A stretch of DNA of 64,000 nucleotides from Lapidilactobacillus mulanensis (GCF_003946215.1 NZ_RHOW01000006.1:1-64000), one strand, 5' to 3'. Positions 19,635-31,845 are shown, numbered from the stretch's first letter. Notes: a model not told the origin generated them from the letters alone. Numbers and translations are program-made.

Positions 19635-19653
19635 GTTCTTATCTACTAAGAAC
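19635..19653 (-). promoter_or_regulatory. Hairpin in the rpsF leader
   Basis: GTTCTT-atctact-AAGAAC lies between the promoter and the rpsF ribosome site. Operons of this kind are often autoregulated by the S6:S18 dimer binding the leader. I do not see a convincing CCG element, so a regulatory role is only possible. Confidence 0.35.
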
Positions 19654-19692
19654 AAGGAGCAAGCAGTCAAAAAAATCTGCTCACAAGCTACT

Positions 19693-19721
19693 AGTTTATC
19701 ATAGATAAGTTATTTAGACAA
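19693..19721 (-). promoter_or_regulatory. Probable promoter of rpsF-ssb-rpsR
   Basis: On the minus strand, -35 TTGTCT and -10 TAAACT are separated by 17 bp, about 85 nt before the rpsF start codon. Confidence 0.55.
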
Positions 19722-19812
19722 TATAAAATCGCTTTGTCGACTAAAAGAAACCTTGAGTTGGTTACACTTTTATATACGGCAAAACGATCTGTTTTACTTT
19801 TGATGATTGTAA

Positions 19813-22461
19813 TTAATTATCTAAATCGTCAGAATCTGATTCGTCGGAGTCATCATCCACCGTCTCATCGGCTGCTTCAGCACGATCAACTAATTCTTGA
19901 ACATCATCAGGCAAATCGGTTGTGCGTTCAGCATCCGTTATTTCAACCTGATCATCAGTAACTGCTTGACCTTCGACAGTTGATCCTGCAGGAGCATCAG
20001 AATTGGTTTCATCCGCTACTTCTGCATCCGGATCTTCATGATCGACTTTTGCAAGTGTTGCAACCTTAGTCCCGTTATCAACTTTAATTAAACGAACACC
20101 TAAAGTTGCTCGACCCGTTTGAGAAACATTTGTAACTGGGAATCTGATCAAGACGCCTTCAGTTGTGATCAGCATCAGATCTTCACTGCCATTTACTGCA
20201 ACCAAACCAGCTAATGGTCCGTTTTTAACCGTAATATTAGCAGTCTTGATTCCTTTACCACCGCGACCCTTGATCGGATATTCCGCAACCGCCGTTCGTT
20301 TACCATAACCATTCTCAGAAATCGTTAAAATTTCTTGATCAGGTGTTAAAACAGCCGAACCGATTACATAATCATCCGCACGCAAGCGAATACCACGAAC
20401 ACCAGCGGCCGTCCGACCCATCGAACGAACGGCTTCTTCGTTGAAGGACACAGCATAACCTAAGTGTGTACCGATCAAAATATTCTGTTTCCCATCAGTC
20501 AACAGGACATTAGTCAGTTCGTCACCATCACGTAAAGTCAACGCACGTAAGCCATTAGCACGAATATTAGAAAATTCGCTAACCGTCGTCCGCTTAACCG
20601 TACCTAAACGCGTGATAAAGAATAAGCTGTCTTCGTTATCAACGTCATGAATATTGATCACGGTCTCAACATTTTCACCAGTATCGATCCCGAGTAAATT
20701 AATGATCGGCAAACCTTTGGCCGTCCGACCATATTCTGGAATCTCATAACCTTTCGCACGATAAACCTTGCCTGTGTTTGTGAAGAACAGCAACGTATCA
20801 TGCGTCGACGTATAGATCAATTGCTCGATAAAATCGTCGTCATGGACGCCCATACCTTGAATCCCACGACCACCACGATTTTGAACTTTAAATTCTGTCG
20901 CTGGTAATCGTTTAACATAGCCATTGTGAGTTAACACAATCATGACGTCTTGTTCTTCGATCAGATCTTCATCCTCGAGACTTAATTCTTCGCCGACTAA
21001 TAATTCAGTCCGACGTTCATCCCCGAAGCGTTTTTGAATCTCTAATAATTCTTCATAAATGATTTGATCGATCCGTTCTGGACGCGCCAAAATATCTTCC
21101 AAGTCGGTAATTGTTTTCATCAACTCAGTGTATTCTGCTTCGATCTTGTCGCGTTCCAAACCGGTCAAACGTACAAGACGCATGTCCAAGATAGCTTGTG
21201 ACTGCTTATCGCTGAGTTTGAAACGATCCATCATCGTGTTCTTGGCAATTTCACCGGTCTCAGAACTACGAATGATCCGAATGATCTCATCGATATGATC
21301 TAAGGCAATCCGCAAACCTTCAAGAATATGCGCACGCGCCTTAGCCTTCTTCAAATCGAATTTAGTCCGGCGACGAATGACTTGTTCTTGATGCTTCAGA
21401 TAATATTGCAAAATTTCTTTAAGACTTAATTGTTTAGGCGCCCCATTAACGATCGCGACCATATTAAATCCGAAAGTTGTTTGTAACGGCGTCATTTTGA
21501 ACAAATTATTCAAAACAACCGAGGCGCTTGTATCGCGACGAACATCGATGACAACGCGCATCCCGTCACGATCAGATTCATCCGTTAAGTCGATAATACC
21601 GTCAAGCCGCTTATCACGTGCTAATTCAGCGATACGTTCAACTAATTTGGCCTTGTTGACCATATAAGGAATTTCGTGAACAATAATACGCTCACGACCA
21701 TTTTTCAACGTCGTAACTTCGGTTTTTGCGCGAAGAATAATGGTTCCTTTACCAGTTTCATAGGCCCGACGAATGCCAGATTTACCCATGACGATCCCAC
21801 CAGTTGGAAAATCAGGACCAGGAACTACTTCCATCAGATCTGCAATCGTCGCATCTGGATTTTTCATCAACAAATGCAAGGCACTAATAACTTCGGATAA
21901 ATTATGCGGCGGAATATTAGTGGTCATCCCAACGGCAATACCCGTGGCACCATTGACCAGCAAGTTAGGAAAACGTGCTGGCAAAACTTCGGGTTCTCGC
22001 TCAGTACCGTCATAATTTGGTTGAAAATCAATCGTGTCTTTATTAATATCGCGCAACATTTCCACGGCAATTTTACTCATCCGCGCTTCGGTATAACGCA
22101 TCGCTGCAGCGCCATCCCCATCGACAGACCCAAAGTTACCATGCCCATCGACTAACATATAACGATAACTGAAATCCTGCGCCATTCTGACCATTGATTC
22201 ATAAATTGCCGAGTCGCCGTGGGGATGGTACTTACCCATGACATCGCCGACAATTCTGGCTGATTTCTTATAAGGTTTATCGGGTGTGACCCCTAACTCG
22301 TTCATGCCGTACAAAATTCGACGATGAACAGGTTTTAAACCATCACGAACGTCTGGTAAGGCTCGTGCGACAATAACACTCATTGCATAATCCAAAAAGG
22401 AATCGCGCATTGTTCGAGCTAAATTAACGGTATCAATGCGTCGATCTTCAAACTCTGCCAT
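19813..22461 (-). CDS. gyrA: DNA gyrase subunit A
   Basis: The breakage-reunion subunit of gyrase, 882 aa. The N-terminal winged-helix domain carries the catalytic Tyr in [11 protein letters not shown] (about residue 124) and the quinolone-region segment [18 protein letters not shown] coiled-coil region and six C-terminal beta-pinwheel blades follow, with a GyrA-box-like [11 protein letters not shown]. The last 70 residues or so form an unusually acidic Asp/Glu tail, longer than in E. coli. It follows gyrB by 19 nt. Confidence 0.98.
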   Translation of the reverse strand: MAEFEDRRIDTVNLARTMRDSFLDYAMSVIVARALPDVRDGLKPVHRRILYGMNELGVTPDKPYKKSARIVGDVMGKYHPHGDSAIYESMVRMAQDFSYRYMLVDGHGNFGSVDGDGAAAMRYTEARMSKIAVEMLRDINKDTIDFQPNYDGTEREPEVLPARFPNLLVNGATGIAVGMTTNIPPHNLSEVISALHLLMKNPDATIADLMEVVPGPDFPTGGIVMGKSGIRRAYETGKGTIILRAKTEVTTLKNGRERIIVHEIPYMVNKAKLVERIAELARDKRLDGIIDLTDESDRDGMRVVIDVRRDTSASVVLNNLFKMTPLQTTFGFNMVAIVNGAPKQLSLKEILQYYLKHQEQVIRRRTKFDLKKAKARAHILEGLRIALDHIDEIIRIIRSSETGEIAKNTMMDRFKLSDKQSQAILDMRLVRLTGLERDKIEAEYTELMKTITDLEDILARPERIDQIIYEELLEIQKRFGDERRTELLVGEELSLEDEDLIEEQDVMIVLTHNGYVKRLPATEFKVQNRGGRGIQGMGVHDDDFIEQLIYTSTHDTLLFFTNTGKVYRAKGYEIPEYGRTAKGLPIINLLGIDTGENVETVINIHDVDNEDSLFFITRLGTVKRTTVSEFSNIRANGLRALTLRDGDELTNVLLTDGKQNILIGTHLGYAVSFNEEAVRSMGRTAAGVRGIRLRADDYVIGSAVLTPDQEILTISENGYGKRTAVAEYPIKGRGGKGIKTANITVKNGPLAGLVAVNGSEDLMLITTEGVLIRFPVTNVSQTGRATLGVRLIKVDNGTKVATLAKVDHEDPDAEVADETNSDAPAGSTVEGQAVTDDQVEITDAERTTDLPDDVQELVDRAEAADETVDDDSDESDSDDLDN

Positions 22462-22480
22462 TTATTCGCAACCTCCCCTT

Positions 22481-24484
<2,004 letters not shown>

Positions 24485-24487
24485 TCA

Positions 24488-24606
24488 AGTTGTGAGCCAT
24501 CACGGGTTGAAATCAATGGCTAAGTCGCGAATAACTAAAATCTTGGTCTTAAGATTTAAGTTATTTGCACTTAGACAGTGATTTCAGTGATGGCGAACAC
24601 GTTTAT
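24488..24606. repeat. Large imperfect palindrome in the gyrB upstream region
   Basis: Two arms of about 58 bp pair with small gaps: GCCATCAC, TGAAATCA, CTAAGT and AATAACT-n-AAATCTT are shared between the left arm and the complement of the right arm. The core hairpin is AATAACTAAAATCTT (about 24526-24540) against its complement. No T-run follows, so it is not an ordinary terminator. It lies between recF and gyrB, in a transcript leading into gyrB. It could be a processing site, a regulatory RNA structure or a small mobile inverted repeat. Confidence 0.6.
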
Positions 24607-24660
24607 GTTGTGAGTAGCCACGGGTTGAAATCAATGGCTTCACAAACATTTAAGTTTATA
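24607..24660. repeat. Second repeat unit of the gyrB upstream region
   Basis: GTTGTGA, then CGGGTTGAAATCAATGGCT, repeats the left arm of the neighbouring palindrome in the same orientation, about 120 bp away. It folds by itself: GTTGTGA/TCACAA and AGCCA/TGGCT around the loop CGGGTTGAAATCAA. The core GGGTTGAAATCA recurs at 38137-38148. Confidence 0.55.
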
Positions 24661-24672
24661 TTCGTTATTAAA

Positions 24673-25797
24673 TTAATGAGAACCCTGTTGTTTAATTTCA
24701 CCGTCATTAACCACAAAGGTCGTGGGCTCGCCGATAATTTCTTTTGCGACACCATCTAAGCTCGTCGTGGTCAAGAAAGTTTGAACCTGATGCTGAATCG
24801 TTTTTAATAAGTGTGTTTGGCGGATTTCATCGAGTTCAGATAAAACATCATCCAGTAATAAAACCGGCGCTTCACCCGTCTGTTTCCGCATTAATTCGAT
24901 TTCCGCTAACTTCAAACTCAACGCAACGGTTCTTTGCTGACCCTGCGAACCAAAAGTTTGAACATTTTTATCGTTAACAATAAAAGCCACATCATCTCGA
25001 TGCGGTCCTAATACTGTTGTACCCTGTTGCAATTCACGCTTCTGAGCTTTTTGATACTGCACTTTTAAAAACTGATATAGTTGCTCAGAGCTTTCAATTT
25101 CAGCAACGGGTAGAACCGTTTGATAATCAAAAGCTAACGTTTCACGCTGTTGGGTAATTTCTTGGTGTTGTTTGCTCGCAAAAGTCTCCATTTGTTTCAA
25201 GAATTCACGGCGCGCCCAGATAATTTCCGCACCAAATCCCGCTAATTGATCTGATAAAACTTCTAAATAAATCAAATCTTTCGCTTGGCCGTGTTGTAAG
25301 GAACGCAAATATAAATTGCGCTGTTTCAAAATTGCGCGATATTGTGTGATGTTATATAAATATTGATGATTGATCTGGCCAAACTCCATATCAATAAATC
25401 GACGTCTGCCAGCTGGTGATCCCTTAACCAATCCTAAATCTTCCGGTGCGAATAAAATGACATTAAATTGACCAATGTATTGAGATAATCGGCGCTGCTC
25501 AAGGTGATTGACTTTAGCACGTTTGCCTTGATGACTGAGGACAATTTCCAAAGGTAATCGACCAACTTGACGCTGCACAACACCAGACAACTTAGCAAAA
25601 TCATGCCCCCACTGAATCAATGACTTATCATCATTGGTTCGATGCGAGCGCGCTAGTGACAAAACATAGACTGCTTCAAGTAAATTCGTCTTACCTTGTG
25701 CGTTCTCACCGATCAGTACATTGATTTGCGGTGAGAAATCAACCGTTAGCGCGTCGTAATTACGAAAGTGTGCTAATTCAAGATGTTCTAAATACAT
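24673..25797 (-). CDS. recF: DNA replication and repair protein RecF
   Basis: SMC-like ATPase of 374 aa that helps load RecA at gaps. Walker A in GENAQGKTNLLEA (about residue 30), signature region FGSQGQQRTVALSLKLAE and Walker B LLLDDVLSELD are all present. It begins 1 nt after the yaaA stop, a translationally coupled and conserved pair. Confidence 0.97.
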   Translation of the reverse strand: MYLEHLELAHFRNYDALTVDFSPQINVLIGENAQGKTNLLEAVYVLSLARSHRTNDDKSLIQWGHDFAKLSGVVQRQVGRLPLEIVLSHQGKRAKVNHLEQRRLSQYIGQFNVILFAPEDLGLVKGSPAGRRRFIDMEFGQINHQYLYNITQYRAILKQRNLYLRSLQHGQAKDLIYLEVLSDQLAGFGAEIIWARREFLKQMETFASKQHQEITQQRETLAFDYQTVLPVAEIESSEQLYQFLKVQYQKAQKRELQQGTTVLGPHRDDVAFIVNDKNVQTFGSQGQQRTVALSLKLAEIELMRKQTGEAPVLLLDDVLSELDEIRQTHLLKTIQHQVQTFLTTTSLDGVAKEIIGEPTTFVVNDGEIKQQGSH

Positions 25798-25798
25798 C

Positions 25799-26020
25799 TC
25801 ACGCCTTCACAATTTGAAATTCTTCACCAGAATTTAATTTGACCACGTCGCCAGGATGTAATTTTTTACCACGACGGTTTTCAGACTCGCCATTGTACAA
25901 AACTGGATTCTCTTGCAAATAAAATTTGGCTTGGCCGCCGCTGCCAATAATGCCTTCTTCTTTCAACAATTGAGTCAATGTCAAATATTCGTCAGCTAAT
26001 CTAACCTGTTTCAAAAACAT
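25799..26020 (-). CDS. yaaA: S4-domain RNA-binding protein YaaA
   Basis: Small protein of 73 aa with an S4-like RNA-binding fold (LTLTQLLKEEGIIGSGGQAKFYL, NRRGKKLHPGDVV). It is always found between dnaN and recF in Firmicutes. RNA target unknown. First gene of the yaaA-recF-gyrB-gyrA transcript. Confidence 0.93.
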   Translation of the reverse strand: MFLKQVRLADEYLTLTQLLKEEGIIGSGGQAKFYLQENPVLYNGESENRRGKKLHPGDVVKLNSGEEFQIVKA

Positions 26021-26055
26021 CGCCCCTAATCAAAAAATATATGGTTTACCATTAA

Positions 26056-26084
26056 ATTATACGCTTTATTTAAGTAAAAAACAA
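26056..26084 (-). promoter_or_regulatory. Probable promoter of yaaA-recF-gyrBA
   Basis: On the minus strand, -35 TTGTTT and a consensus -10 TATAAT are 17 bp apart, just upstream of yaaA. Confidence 0.65.
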
Positions 26085-26250
26085 TTTAAATAGCGTTATT
26101 ATCGTGCTGACGCGAATTTAACGTAAGATAATATATTTAGTCCAAAAAAGTTAGAATTGCTGAAAATGAATTTTAAGACGGTTTCAGGAAAATTTAGTTG
26201 AATTTTGATCTGGGCTGAGAAGTTGTTGCCTGGATGTCAATTTGAACATG

Positions 26251-26297
26251 AAAAAAACGATCTCACCATCAAAAAAATGATGTGGAGATCGTTTTTT
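26251..26297 (-). terminator. Terminator of dnaA-dnaN
   Basis: 12-bp stem AAAAACGATCTC/GAGATCGTTTTT with an inner ATCA/TGAT pairing and a T-run on both strands. Confidence 0.85.
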
Positions 26298-26314
26298 ATT
26301 TTAACTTTGTCTTG

Positions 26315-27448
26315 TTAAAAAGTCCTAACAGGTGTGATCAGTTGAATATAATGAACCCCATCTTCAGACGGAATGATCGTGAATGGACGTAGATTGGTTG
26401 TAAATGATAATTTGATCTCCGTATTTCCGCATGCGCGCAAGGCATCCTTCAGATAATCAGGATTGAACGAAATATCTAGCGGTTCACCGTTTAGCGCTGT
26501 AAAAGTTAAAGTTTCTTCTGCATTACCAACATCTGGCGAATTGCTAAGAAGTGTGGCTTGTTTATTTTCGGCATTCAATTGCAAACGAACCACATTATTG
26601 CGACTTTCGTGAGACATGACCGAAACACGATCAACTGACGCTAAAAGTGTTGTTGCATCAATTTGCATTGTCGTCGTCGAATCAGTTGGAATCAAACGCG
26701 TGGTATCAGGATAGTTACCCTCTAATAATCGAGAATAAAATTTGGTCGATCCAAAATTAAATAAAACTTGATTGTCTGTAATTTTAAGGTGAATTTCATC
26801 TTGTAAATCAGCCAACATCCGCGATAATTCGATCAAGCTTTTCCCAGGAATTACAAAATCATAATTGCCTTCAATTGCTAAATCGAGTTTACGCTGAGCT
26901 AAACGATGACTATCGGTTGCAACGGCTAACAAACCGTCCGCGTTGATCATAAAATGAACACCAGTCAAAATGGGCCGACTTTCTTGCGCAGAAACAGCAA
27001 GAACGGTTTGGTTAACTAAGCCGCGGAAAATTTCTGAAGAAAATTCGAGCTCTGTAGCGTCGGTGATTTCTGGTAAGCGTGGATAACTATTAGCATCAAA
27101 ACCAATCACCGTAAATTCGGAAGCGGCGGAAGTTAAAATCACTCGGAAATTATCTTTAACTTCGAAGGTAAATGTTTCGCCCGGCAACTTTTTAATAATC
27201 TCGCTGAAAAAACGAGCGGTTAAAATAATCGAACCAGTGGATTCAATTTTTAATTTCATCGATTCATCCGCAACAGGGATAAAGGTTTCGATGGAAATAT
27301 CTGCGTTACTACCAGTTAAATTTAAACCTGCATCCGTTAAATCAAATTTAATCCCTGTTAAGATTTGAATCGCTGTCTTCGAAGGCACGGCTCGCAAGAC
27401 ATTATTGAAATGACGCATAAAACCTAGACGATCAATTGTAAATTTCAT
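26315..27448 (-). CDS. dnaN: DNA polymerase III beta sliding clamp
   Basis: The ring-shaped processivity factor, 377 aa, with three repeated clamp domains and the C-terminal peptide pocket strand YIQLITPVRTF. ATG with GGAGGG upstream. It follows dnaA with a DnaA-box cluster between them. Confidence 0.97.
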   Translation of the reverse strand: MKFTIDRLGFMRHFNNVLRAVPSKTAIQILTGIKFDLTDAGLNLTGSNADISIETFIPVADESMKLKIESTGSIILTARFFSEIIKKLPGETFTFEVKDNFRVILTSAASEFTVIGFDANSYPRLPEITDATELEFSSEIFRGLVNQTVLAVSAQESRPILTGVHFMINADGLLAVATDSHRLAQRKLDLAIEGNYDFVIPGKSLIELSRMLADLQDEIHLKITDNQVLFNFGSTKFYSRLLEGNYPDTTRLIPTDSTTTMQIDATTLLASVDRVSVMSHESRNNVVRLQLNAENKQATLLSNSPDVGNAEETLTFTALNGEPLDISFNPDYLKDALRACGNTEIKLSFTTNLRPFTIIPSEDGVHYIQLITPVRTF

Positions 27449-27614
27449 TAAGGAACCCTCCTGAATTTGCTAGTTATTATATAAAAGATTTTAAAGTAAT
27501 AGTAATAGGGCCTGTTAATTCTGTGGAAAACTGAGAGTAAGAAGAAATGTTAGAGTTTTCCACTGTGGATAACTTGTGGAAAAAATTGGGGATGACTTGA
27601 AAGTTTTCCACAGC
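27449..27614. promoter_or_regulatory. oriC lobe 2: DnaA-box cluster between dnaA and dnaN
   Basis: Contains one perfect DnaA box TGTGGATAA (27564-27572) and close variants at 27522-27530, 27575-27583 (both TGTGGAAAA) and 27604-27612 (TTTTCCACA). This is the downstream lobe of the bipartite origin known from Bacillus, and probably also the dnaN promoter region. Confidence 0.75.
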
Positions 27615-28958
27615 CTATCCGCGCAGTAATTTTTTCAGGTCGCTGATTTTGGATCTCATTTCGGAATCATGTTCTTGATCTTTGGCAATTTTTTCATGGG
27701 CATGGATAACCGTTGTGTGATCTTTGCCACCGAATTCTTTGCCGATTTTTGGAAGTGAGTTATCTGTTAGTTCACGCGATAAATACATGGCGATTTGCCG
27801 CGGAACGACAATATTCTTAGTCCGTTTCCGACCGGTTATCTCACTGACTTGGAGTCGGAAATATTGTGCGACAACTTCTTGGATCTTACTAATAGAGAGC
27901 CCGTGCTGATTAGCAATATCTTTTAAGCCTTTGAGTGCAGCAATCGCACTTTCCAACGTGATATCGATTTTGTTGATCGTTGCGTACGCTTGAACGCGAA
28001 CCAGTGCACCCTCTAATTCTCGAATGTTGGTGTCGATTTGTCCAGCAATATAACTGAGGGTTTGATTATCGATCTCCAAACCTTCGGCGATGGCTTTATT
28101 TCTTAGGATTGCGATTCGAGTTTCAAGATCAGGCGGCGTAATATCCGCAGACAATCCCCACTTGAACCGAGAAACTAATCGATCTTCCAACTTAGGAATA
28201 TCACTAGGAATCCGATCTGAAGTTAAGACAATTTGCTTTTTATTTTCATATAACTTATTAAACGTGTGGAAAAATTCTTGTTGTGTGGCTTCTTTATCGG
28301 CGAAGAACTGAATATCATCGACTAATAAAAGATCGACAGAACGATATTCACGTCTAAATTCTTCTTGCCGCCGGGTTTGAATCGAATTAATAAAATCGTT
28401 GGCAAATTCTTCGCTAGTGACATATTTGACCTTGGCATCGGGATTGCGGCGCAAAACTTCATGACCAATGGCTTGCATCAAATGGGTTTTACCTAAACCA
28501 ACGCCGCCATAGAGATTTAAAGGATTATAAACTTGCCCTGGTTCTTCCGCGGCAGACAATGCAGCTGCCTGTGCGAGGTAATTACCAGCGCCAATGACAA
28601 AATTATCAAAAGTATATTTATCATTTAAATGAGTGTCATGCGCGTAAACGAGTCCAGAAGTTAAATCAGGATCCGTAAATGTTTTCGCAATATCGGTATC
28701 ATCGATCTGTTCGTTTGGAACGACTAACTCAAGTTCGATTTCGTGACCACTATAATCGCGGAGCAATGCCGTTGCTTCTTTAACTAAGTTTCGTTCCCAA
28801 TAATTACGGTGAAATGGTGAAGGTAACTGTAACGTCAATTTATCGGCCGTTAATTTGATTGGTTTGACCTGAGAGATCCAAGTTTCGTAGCTGACAGGTT
28901 CAAATGTTTTTTTAAATTCAGCATCTATTTTGTCCCATAGGACATTTTCGTTTGCCAA
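27615..28958 (-). CDS. dnaA: Chromosomal replication initiator DnaA
   Basis: Binds DnaA boxes and melts oriC. N-terminal interaction domain, linker, AAA+ domain with Walker A (GGVGLGKTHLMQA), Walker B (LLLVDDIQF) and C-terminal helix-turn-helix with GGKDHTTVIHAHEKI. I prefer the TTG at 28958 (447 aa), which has AGGGAG eight bases upstream; the GTG at 28967 (450 aa) overlaps that site and is the alternative. Flanked on both sides by DnaA boxes. Confidence 0.96.
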   Translation of the reverse strand: MANENVLWDKIDAEFKKTFEPVSYETWISQVKPIKLTADKLTLQLPSPFHRNYWERNLVKEATALLRDYSGHEIELELVVPNEQIDDTDIAKTFTDPDLTSGLVYAHDTHLNDKYTFDNFVIGAGNYLAQAAALSAAEEPGQVYNPLNLYGGVGLGKTHLMQAIGHEVLRRNPDAKVKYVTSEEFANDFINSIQTRRQEEFRREYRSVDLLLVDDIQFFADKEATQQEFFHTFNKLYENKKQIVLTSDRIPSDIPKLEDRLVSRFKWGLSADITPPDLETRIAILRNKAIAEGLEIDNQTLSYIAGQIDTNIRELEGALVRVQAYATINKIDITLESAIAALKGLKDIANQHGLSISKIQEVVAQYFRLQVSEITGRKRTKNIVVPRQIAMYLSRELTDNSLPKIGKEFGGKDHTTVIHAHEKIAKDQEHDSEMRSKISDLKKLLRG

Positions 28959-28967
28959 AAACGCCAC

Positions 28968-29480
28968 TCCCTTCTAAAAAAATGTGGAAAGATAACTTAA
29001 GTTTAGCATTCTCTAAAAAAGTTTTCCACAGATTTTTGAAAAGAAGAAAAATATATACACAGGTATCATAAAACAATCCACAGGTTGTGGATAAAATAAA
29101 GTTGTTTTGCTATTTTTAAAAGTTATCCACCAAAATCTGTGCGTTAAAAAGATTGATGTACTAAAATTTAGAAGTATTTTCCACAGGATCAACAGAGGTG
29201 TGCATAAGTTATTAACGTGACTGGGGAAATCGCCTTTTTATTAACAAAGCTTGTGGATAATTGCTAAAACAGAAAAAGATATCCGCAGCTAAATCCCCTA
29301 TAATATTTTTAAATTGTGGATAACTTTTACCGCCACGCGCCAACTATATTGAAAAAAGCCTAAAAATTAGTTTCTTTTTAATAGTAGATATGCTAATATA
29401 TTTAAGTAATTGCGCTTGAAGAGACGTACTAAATAATCTTCATGGTGTATCCACTGTATAATCTAGGAGGTGCAGCACAC
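28968..29480. promoter_or_regulatory. oriC lobe 1: replication origin upstream of dnaA
   Basis: Perfect DnaA boxes (TGTGGATAA) occur at 29086-29094, 29252-29260 and 29315-29323. Near matches occur at 28983-28991, 29022-29030, 29074-29082, 29123-29131, 29177-29185 and 29199-29207. AT-rich stretches at 29040-29072 and 29281-29420 are candidates for duplex unwinding. Position between rpmH and dnaA is the classic Firmicutes origin. It also holds the divergent dnaA and rpmH promoters, which I could not place exactly. Confidence 0.88.
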
Positions 29481-29621
29481 ATGACAACTAAGAGAACTTA
29501 TCAACCAAAGAAACGCCATCGTCAACGCGTTCATGGTTTTATGAAACGCATGAGCACGAAGAACGGCCGTAGAGTATTAGCAAGACGCCGTAGTAAAGGT
29601 AGAAAAGTTTTATCTGCTTAA
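29481..29621 (+). CDS. rpmH: Ribosomal protein bL34
   Basis: Very basic 46-aa protein (starts [20 protein letters not shown], ends GRKVLSA) of the large subunit. It has AGGAGG ten bases before the ATG. First gene to the right of oriC, followed by its own terminator, then rnpA. Confidence 0.97.
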   Translation: MTTKRTYQPKKRHRQRVHGFMKRMSTKNGRRVLARRRSKGRKVLSA

Positions 29622-29623
29622 GG

Positions 29624-29647
29624 CCACTGAGTTTCAGTGGTTTTTTT
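29624..29647 (+). terminator. Terminator or attenuator after rpmH
   Basis: Stem CCACTGA-gtt-TCAGTGG followed by seven T. It separates rpmH from rnpA, so rnpA may depend on readthrough. Confidence 0.85.
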
Positions 29648-29700
29648 ATTTATTTTCAAATTGTGATCAATGATATTCATTTAAAGATTGGATCGATTTC

Positions 29701-30054
29701 ATGCGCAAGACCTACCGTGTTAAAAGTGAAAAGGAATTTCAGCGTGTCTTTGAGGCTGGCCAATCGGTTGCAAATCGCAGTTATGTGATTTACAAGTTGG
29801 AGAAACCTGAACAGCACCATTTTCGTGTGGGGATTTCTGTAGGTAAAAAAATTGGGCATACTGCAGTTAGCCGTAACCGAATGAAACGTTATATTCGGCA
29901 AAGTCTCCATGAACTTGATGGGCAACTCAAGCAGGATGTCGATTTTTTGGTGATTGCTCGGAAAAACGCTAAAAATTTAACCATGAAAGAGACTAAAAGT
30001 AATCTCATCCATGTGTTAAAATTAAGTCAGCTGTTGTCTGAAGAAGACGCATAA
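29701..30054 (+). CDS. rnpA: Ribonuclease P protein component
   Basis: Protein subunit (117 aa) of the enzyme that matures tRNA 5' ends. The RNP motif ([15 protein letters not shown]) and the N-terminal [17 protein letters not shown] are typical. The ribosome site before the ATG is weak (GGAT), consistent with low expression relative to rpmH. Confidence 0.96.
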   Translation: MRKTYRVKSEKEFQRVFEAGQSVANRSYVIYKLEKPEQHHFRVGISVGKKIGHTAVSRNRMKRYIRQSLHELDGQLKQDVDFLVIARKNAKNLTMKETKSNLIHVLKLSQLLSEEDA

Positions 30055-30082
30055 GCTAAATTAAATTCGTGAGGAAAAATAA

Positions 30083-30925
30083 GTGAAGAAACGTTCGCAG
30101 CTTAAAAAAGTTTTGCTAGTTGTTTCGCTATTGAGTCTGATGCTGTTTTTAACAGCGTGTGCCAATATGAATGCACCGATTACCAGCAAGAGTTCAGGAT
30201 TTTGGAATGAATATATTCTCTATCCATTTTCTTGGTTCATTTTGAAACTCGCTGCATTTCTTGGTGGTAATTATGGATGGGCAATTGTCGTCTTTACGAT
30301 CATTGTCAGAGTGATCTTATTACCATTGAATCATCTCAGCACGAAGAATATGAAGAAGCAAAGCGCAGTTCAACCAGAGTTACAGGCTTTGCAAAAGAAA
30401 TATAGTGCTAAAGATATGGAAACGCAGCAGAAATTGCGTGAAGAAACGCAGAAGCTGATGTCAGAGGCAGGCGTCAATCCTGTCTACGGCTGTTTGCCAA
30501 TGTTGGTTCAATTGCCATTTATGTATGCCTTGTATCAAGTTATTTGGCGGACAACTGAATTGAAACAAGGTTCATTCCTGTGGATGCAACTTGGTGAGAA
30601 GGATCCCTATTACATTATGGCGATCCTCGCGGGTATCTTTACATTTTTGAGTACTTATATCAGTAATATGAGTATGCCACAAACTGGTTCAACCGGTAAA
30701 ATCATGCAGTATTTGATGCCGTTTATGATTATTATCCCAGCACTCAATATTGCCTCAGCAATTTCTTTATACTGGGTTGTTTCCAATGCGTTCCAAGTTG
30801 TGCAAACGTTAATTTTACAAAACCCATTCAAGGCGAAACGTGAGCGTGAAGAAAAAGTGACCGCTGCGCGTGAGCATGAGCAGAATTTACGAAGAGCTAG
30901 AAAACGAGCTTACAAGAAGAAATAA
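30083..30925 (+). CDS. yidC: Membrane protein insertase YidC
   Basis: Inserts proteins into the cytoplasmic membrane, alone or with Sec. The 280-aa protein has a lipoprotein signal with lipobox LTAC (Cys about 26), five membrane segments and the basic cytoplasmic tail RARKRAYKKK. GTG start behind GAGG. Located between rnpA and jag as in other Firmicutes; whether a second YidC exists cannot be seen here. Confidence 0.95.
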   Translation: MKKRSQLKKVLLVVSLLSLMLFLTACANMNAPITSKSSGFWNEYILYPFSWFILKLAAFLGGNYGWAIVVFTIIVRVILLPLNHLSTKNMKKQSAVQPELQALQKKYSAKDMETQQKLREETQKLMSEAGVNPVYGCLPMLVQLPFMYALYQVIWRTTELKQGSFLWMQLGEKDPYYIMAILAGIFTFLSTYISNMSMPQTGSTGKIMQYLMPFMIIIPALNIASAISLYWVVSNAFQVVQTLILQNPFKAKREREEKVTAAREHEQNLRRARKRAYKKK

Positions 30926-30957
30926 TTCATATTTAGAAAGATGGGAGTTGATCGGTA

Positions 30958-31755
30958 ATGGCGCAGTACGAAGGTGAAACCGTCGAAGCAGCAATCCAAA
31001 AAGGATTAGCTGAGTTGAAAATTGAACGAGAAGAAGCTGATATTCAAGTGGTTCGTGAAGAATCACGAGGCTTTCTAGGTTTTGGTAAGAAAACTGCAAT
31101 CGTTGAAGTGAGCACATCTCCAGCAGTTACTAAAGCTAAGCAACAAGTGATCGAACAGAAAATCAAAAAAGCAATGAGACACGATGCAAAGCAAGATCAA
31201 CAAACAGTTTCTGATATGAAGGATAATCCAGTTCAACAGGTATCAGGACAGGTAGCACATTCTGCAAAGCCTGAAATAGAACGAAATGATACAAAAGCAA
31301 TTAAGGACTTATCTGTTTATTTGATGGATCTGACGAAGCGTTTAGGCGCACCAGCGTTGATTCGCGTTGAGCAACAAGATCGGTCGCAAGTTTTCCATTT
31401 AGACACGGCTAAAGAGGGTTTATTGATCGGCAAACATGGTCGTTCAATTAATTCATTGCAGTATCTAAGTCAAACCTTCTTCAATCATCGCGGTCGTTCG
31501 CGGCAGATGATTGTTCTCGATGTTGGTGATTACCGTGAACGCCGGGAACATGCGTTGACTGCCTTGGCTAAACGGACTGCCCGAAACGTGGTGGCAGATC
31601 ATAAGTCTGTTTATCTAGATCCAATGCCATCGTTTGAACGCAAACTGATCCACATGATTTTAGCGGATAGTCCATATTTTGAAACTTTCTCGGAAGGTAC
31701 TGAACCGGAACGTTATGTCGTTATAGCGCCACGTAAAACAGTTAAACTTCCTTGA
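30958..31755 (+). CDS. jag: RNA-binding protein Jag (KhpB)
   Basis: 265 aa: N-terminal Jag_N domain (about 1-50, GFLGFGKK), a charged linker, a KH domain with GLLIGKHGRSINSLQ and an R3H domain with RKLIHMILAD. With KhpA it binds RNA and influences cell elongation and division in streptococci and lactobacilli. Last gene of the yidC unit. Confidence 0.93.
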   Translation: MAQYEGETVEAAIQKGLAELKIEREEADIQVVREESRGFLGFGKKTAIVEVSTSPAVTKAKQQVIEQKIKKAMRHDAKQDQQTVSDMKDNPVQQVSGQVAHSAKPEIERNDTKAIKDLSVYLMDLTKRLGAPALIRVEQQDRSQVFHLDTAKEGLLIGKHGRSINSLQYLSQTFFNHRGRSRQMIVLDVGDYRERREHALTALAKRTARNVVADHKSVYLDPMPSFERKLIHMILADSPYFETFSEGTEPERYVVIAPRKTVKLP

Positions 31756-31789
31756 AAACCTAAATTTTAGTCGCTTTAAACCTGAAATT

Positions 31790-31818
31790 TTGACAAAAAT
31801 AAAATTTTAGGATATGAT
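31790..31818 (+). promoter_or_regulatory. Strong promoter upstream of mnmE leader
   Basis: Consensus -35 TTGACA (31790-31795), a 17-bp spacer and -10 TATGAT (31813-31818). Transcription would start near 31825 and run straight into a terminator hairpin before mnmE. Confidence 0.75.
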
Positions 31819-31845
31819 TTTCTCAACTTAATCGATGAAGTAGTC

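Noticed and set aside
19609-19690. S6:S18 autoregulatory leader
   Set aside because: A simple hairpin is present but the expected CCG-containing structure was not found, so it is kept only as a weak hairpin.
24488-24660. Possible CRISPR-like direct repeats before gyrB
   Set aside because: Only two repeat units, no uniform spacers, no cas genes, and the units form part of a palindrome.
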